A DNA stretch of 7,159 bases from contig DUJI01000225.1 of the NCBI GenBank assembly GCA_013329855.1, positions 1 through 7,159 on the forward strand. The letters are read 5' to 3'. The position numbers and the translations under genes are program-made. Under the pieces are notes generated by a model, which saw only the letters and a list, made by a program, of their open reading frames with translations, had not been told where the DNA came from and did not search any database. How positions within the stretch are numbered: the stretch's first letter is position 1; every line of letters starts with the position of its first letter. Positions 5,645-7,159 of the stretch are shown here, one piece after another. The DNA comes from Thermoplasmata archaeon (lineage in GTDB: Archaea > Thermoplasmatota > Thermoplasmata > RBG-16-68-12).

Positions 5645-5654
5645 TGAGGAAAGG

Positions 5655-6500
5655 TCAGGCCATCATCTGGAGAATGGCCTCAACCGCGGAGAGGGACGCC
5701 TGGACCGCCACGCGATCGGGCGCGTCCGGGCGGCGTTCCAGGTAGAACCGCAGGTCACCCCGCGCGACGCTGAACCGGTTCAGGCGGTGGGCCAGGAGGC
5801 CTCGATCCCGCCGGTCCACCGCATTCTCCGGATCGAGGAACACCTCCTTCTCGACGACGGGCCACGCACGCACGGGATCGTCCGCGGTCAGGTAGTTCCG
5901 CTTCAGGTTGTTCAGCATCCGCATGATGATCTGCCGCTTCCGGACCGGCGCCAAGAGATCCTCGGAGAATTCCAGGCTGTCCCCGTACACGTGCTGGACC
6001 AGGCGCTCGCAGTCTTCCAGGGTGAGGATCTGGCCACCGTCGAAGGGGTCGAGGAGCAGGGATGAGTGGCCCTGCCGCGCCTCCACGATGAAGTGGCCCG
6101 GTAGGCCGATCCCTACGACGGTCAGGGCCACGCGGCGGGCCACCTCCATGTAGACCACGCTGAGCGTGATCGGGATGCCGAGCTTGCGGTCCAGGACCTC
6201 GTTCAGGTAGGAGTTCCGCGGATCGTAGTAGTCTTGGGCGTCGCCGCGGAAGCCCAACTCTCCGAAGAGGTGGCCGTTCAGCGCCTCCACGATCTCGAGC
6301 AGGGAGCTGTCCGGCCCAATGCGCTCCACGACGGGCGCTGCCAGCTCGTCCAGCTGCAGCAGGTACGCTTCGATATCGAGACCGGGATACGCGTCCTCCG
6401 CGATCAGCAACGCGGCTTCCGCCAGATCGATGGCGGATTCCGGCCGACCCATCACGCGGGCGAACCGGGCCAGATTTGACAAAGGAACCGTCTGCTCCAT
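5655..6500 (-). CDS. SirB1-like transglutaminase-fold protein
   Basis: The 281-residue protein matches the SirB1 family (COG2912, transglutaminase-like core 2) over its full length. An N-terminal helical region (residues 1-78) is followed by the family core: ELGFRGDAQDYYDPRNSYLN (81-100), a L-D-R-K-L-G-I-P-I-T-L-S helix start (103-114), GIGLPGHFIVEA (130-141) and LLDPFDGG (149-156). The C-terminal part from about 190 is helical and TPR-like (AWPVVEKEVFLDPENAVDRRD). In the transglutaminase triad, H136 and D151 are present, but the place of the nucleophilic cysteine appears to be S114, as in other SirB1 proteins, so a protease or cross-linking activity is doubtful. Its cellular role is not established. 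The family is mainly bacterial, which makes transfer into this archaeal lineage a possibility, although codon use looks like that of its neighbours. The ATG at 6500 has no Shine-Dalgarno. Confidence 0.88.
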   Translation of the reverse strand: MEQTVPLSNLARFARVMGRPESAIDLAEAALLIAEDAYPGLDIEAYLLQLDELAAPVVERIGPDSSLLEIVEALNGHLFGELGFRGDAQDYYDPRNSYLNEVLDRKLGIPITLSVVYMEVARRVALTVVGIGLPGHFIVEARQGHSSLLLDPFDGGQILTLEDCERLVQHVYGDSLEFSEDLLAPVRKRQIIMRMLNNLKRNYLTADDPVRAWPVVEKEVFLDPENAVDRRDRGLLAHRLNRFSVARGDLRFYLERRPDAPDRVAVQASLSAVEAILQMMA

Positions 6501-6530
6501 CCAGGCCCGTCGTCCCTAGGCCAGACGGCA

Positions 6531-6544
6531 TGATAAGGTTTCCC
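6531..6544 (-). promoter_or_regulatory. TATA-box promoter of the SirB1-like gene
   Basis: The minus strand reads GGGAAACCTTATCA, with an A-rich BRE-like GGAAACC followed by TTATCA (6536-6531). The box centre predicts a transcript start near 6507 and a leader of about 7 nt before the ATG at 6500, in line with the absence of a Shine-Dalgarno. Confidence 0.5.
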
Positions 6545-6619
6545 GGATACGCCTCGCGAATCGGCGATTTCCTTCCCGCGCGCGTACGCACGCGTCACTA
6601 GGCCATTATCATTCGTATG

Positions 6620-6636
6620 CATGGATTTAATTCATG
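6620..6636. repeat. Near-perfect 17-bp palindrome in the divergent intergenic region
   Basis: CATGGATTTAATTCATG has matching arms around a central T; only the fifth position from each end does not pair. It is the core of an A/T-rich island in very GC-rich DNA, between the divergent SirB1-like and RecA-fold genes, about 63 bp upstream of the TATA box of the latter. A dimeric transcription factor is the simplest explanation. The rest of the 236-nt region holds a GC-rich alternating stretch (6577-6596, including GCGTACGC) and the two promoters, with no RNA gene that I can see. Confidence 0.4.
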
Positions 6637-6690
6637 GTCTCCGCTGAGCTCGGTGCGGACGCGGGTGGGACGATGCGGCGCGACCCTTTA

Positions 6691-6706
6691 CAAAAAGGCT
6701 TTATCT
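6691..6706 (+). promoter_or_regulatory. BRE and TATA-box promoter of the RecA-fold gene
   Basis: CAAAAAGGCTTTATCT is a textbook archaeal arrangement: a purine-rich B-recognition element, then TTTATC centred at 6702-6703. Transcription should begin near 6728, 8-9 nt before the ATG at 6737. This argues against the longer in-frame ATG at 6617, which would make the promoter part of the coding region. Confidence 0.6.
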
Positions 6707-6736
6707 CGACGAATCGCTCCGTCGGCCTTGAGTGGG

Positions 6737-7159
6737 ATGGCTCTAACACACGACGACGTCTACGGTAGCTCGGGCACTCTCCCCTCCGACGAGACGAGGG
6801 ACGAGCCCATCGTGATCCGCAAGGTCCCGACGGGCATCGCGGATCTGGACAGCATCGTGGACGGCGGGTTCCCCAGCGGGTCCACGGTCCTCCTCCGGGG
6901 CGACATCGGCGCGGGCATGCAGGAGTTCGCGTACACGGCCGCGTCCAAGATCGCCATCGTGAACGAGCGTCCGGACGCGTGGCACTATTACCTCGGGGAC
7001 CATTGCGACACCTCGGACCTGCCCTCCAAGATCGCGTACGTCACGTTCTCGCGGTCGCGGGAGACCATCCTCACGGAGCTCGCGACCTCCTTCAACTCGG
7101 AGTACTTCTACGCGTTCCGGGACCGGACCATCTTCAAGGACTTCTCCTCCGTCTATTAC
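6737..7159 (+). CDS. KaiC/GvpD-like RecA-fold protein with degenerate Walker A (cut by window edge)
   Basis: The first 141 residues of a RecA-superfamily protein are present; the frame is open at the right edge. After a polar N-terminus (1-24), the segment VPTGIADLDSIVDGGFPSGS (30-49) is the typical KaiC/RadA-like entry, and VLLRGDIGAG (51-60) leads into the P-loop. Where GxxGxGK[T/S] is expected, the protein has G55-D-I-G-A-G60-M61-Q62, without the nucleotide-binding lysine and Thr/Ser. The next strand, IAYVTFSRSRETI (99-111), aligns with the family's YVSFEE-like strand, but the catalytic glutamates are replaced by Ser-Arg. An extra segment (76-97, with WHYYLGDHCDTSD) separates the two. It therefore probably does not hydrolyse ATP normally and may be a scaffold or regulatory paralogue. 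The ATG at 6737 was chosen from the TATA spacing; there is no strong Shine-Dalgarno. The rest of the protein and any second domain are unseen. Confidence 0.85.
   Translation, partial: MALTHDDVYGSSGTLPSDETRDEPIVIRKVPTGIADLDSIVDGGFPSGSTVLLRGDIGAGMQEFAYTAASKIAIVNERPDAWHYYLGDHCDTSDLPSKIAYVTFSRSRETILTELATSFNSEYFYAFRDRTIFKDFSSVYY

Noticed and set aside
6577..6596. Alternating CG-rich stretch with GCGTACGC, considered as an operator or origin element
   Set aside because: It is short and of the base composition expected in this genome, with no repeated copies nearby and no clear symmetry beyond the central 8 bp.
6617..6736. In-frame 40-codon N-terminal extension of the RecA-fold protein from the ATG at 6617
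   Set aside because: It would place the CAAAAAGGCTTTATCT promoter and the palindrome inside the coding region, and the added residues do not resemble the family's N-terminus.
6501..6736. Search for a tRNA or other structured RNA in the longest intergenic region
   Set aside because: No T-loop (GGTTCRA-type) or B-box sequence and no cloverleaf pairing could be found; promoters and the palindrome account for the visible signals.
6634..6768. 44-codon ORF on the plus strand whose ATG lies 26 nt after a TTATCA box (6606-6611)
   Set aside because: The spacing looks like a leaderless promoter, but the ORF runs through the strong BRE/TATA of the RecA-fold gene and into its coding region in another frame, and the peptide has no structured composition. 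It could be real only with expression data.

Overview
The window is GC-rich archaeal chromosome, most likely from a high-GC member of the Thermoplasmata or a related euryarchaeal lineage. Three things point there. It has a euryarchaeal-type RPA with a C-x2-C-x8-C-x2-H zinc finger inside an OB fold, followed by an RPA-associated partner gene. It has a KaiC/GvpD-like RecA-fold protein. Several genes are preceded by archaeal TATA-like boxes about 26 nt before the start codon or the inferred transcript start. I could not run a search, so the lineage is an inference. I see no rRNA, tRNA, CRISPR array, transposase or integrase.

Layout. The left third is all on the minus strand: an SDR oxidoreductase cut by the window edge (1-323), a GNAT acetyltransferase (366-1163), a 30-residue single-span membrane peptide gene too short for routine gene calling (1210-1302), and a radical SAM enzyme with a SPASM/twitch-like C-terminus (1361-2257). 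A 161-nt divergent region follows, and then the plus-strand pair of single-stranded-DNA-binding genes: RPA (2419-3747) and its associated OB-fold/winged-helix protein (3744-4637), joined by an ATGA overlap. This pair is the functional core of the window and should act in replication, repair and recombination. It converges, with only 3 nt between stop codons, on a minus-strand group: an SRPBCC-fold protein (4641-5075), a membrane protein ending in a zinc ribbon (5113-5571) and a SirB1-like transglutaminase-fold protein (5655-6500). A 236-nt intergenic region with a near-perfect 17-bp palindrome and a good TATA box leads to a plus-strand RecA-fold protein (6737-7159, cut by the edge) whose Walker A motif lacks lysine.

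Apart from the RPA pair, the genes look like independent transcription units, and several appear leaderless. The SDR and GNAT genes carry the same 9-mer, AAGCTTCAT, at exactly the same distance from their ATGs, which I used to choose the GNAT start. The most unusual points are the degenerate P-loop protein, the unannotated 30-aa membrane peptide, the odd 5' end of the RPA gene (a TTG start directly abutting GAGGAG, with a 12-codon out-of-frame mini-ORF ending in a GTGA overlap), and the conserved C-terminal cysteines of the radical SAM enzyme. I do not see a clearly new multi-gene system.
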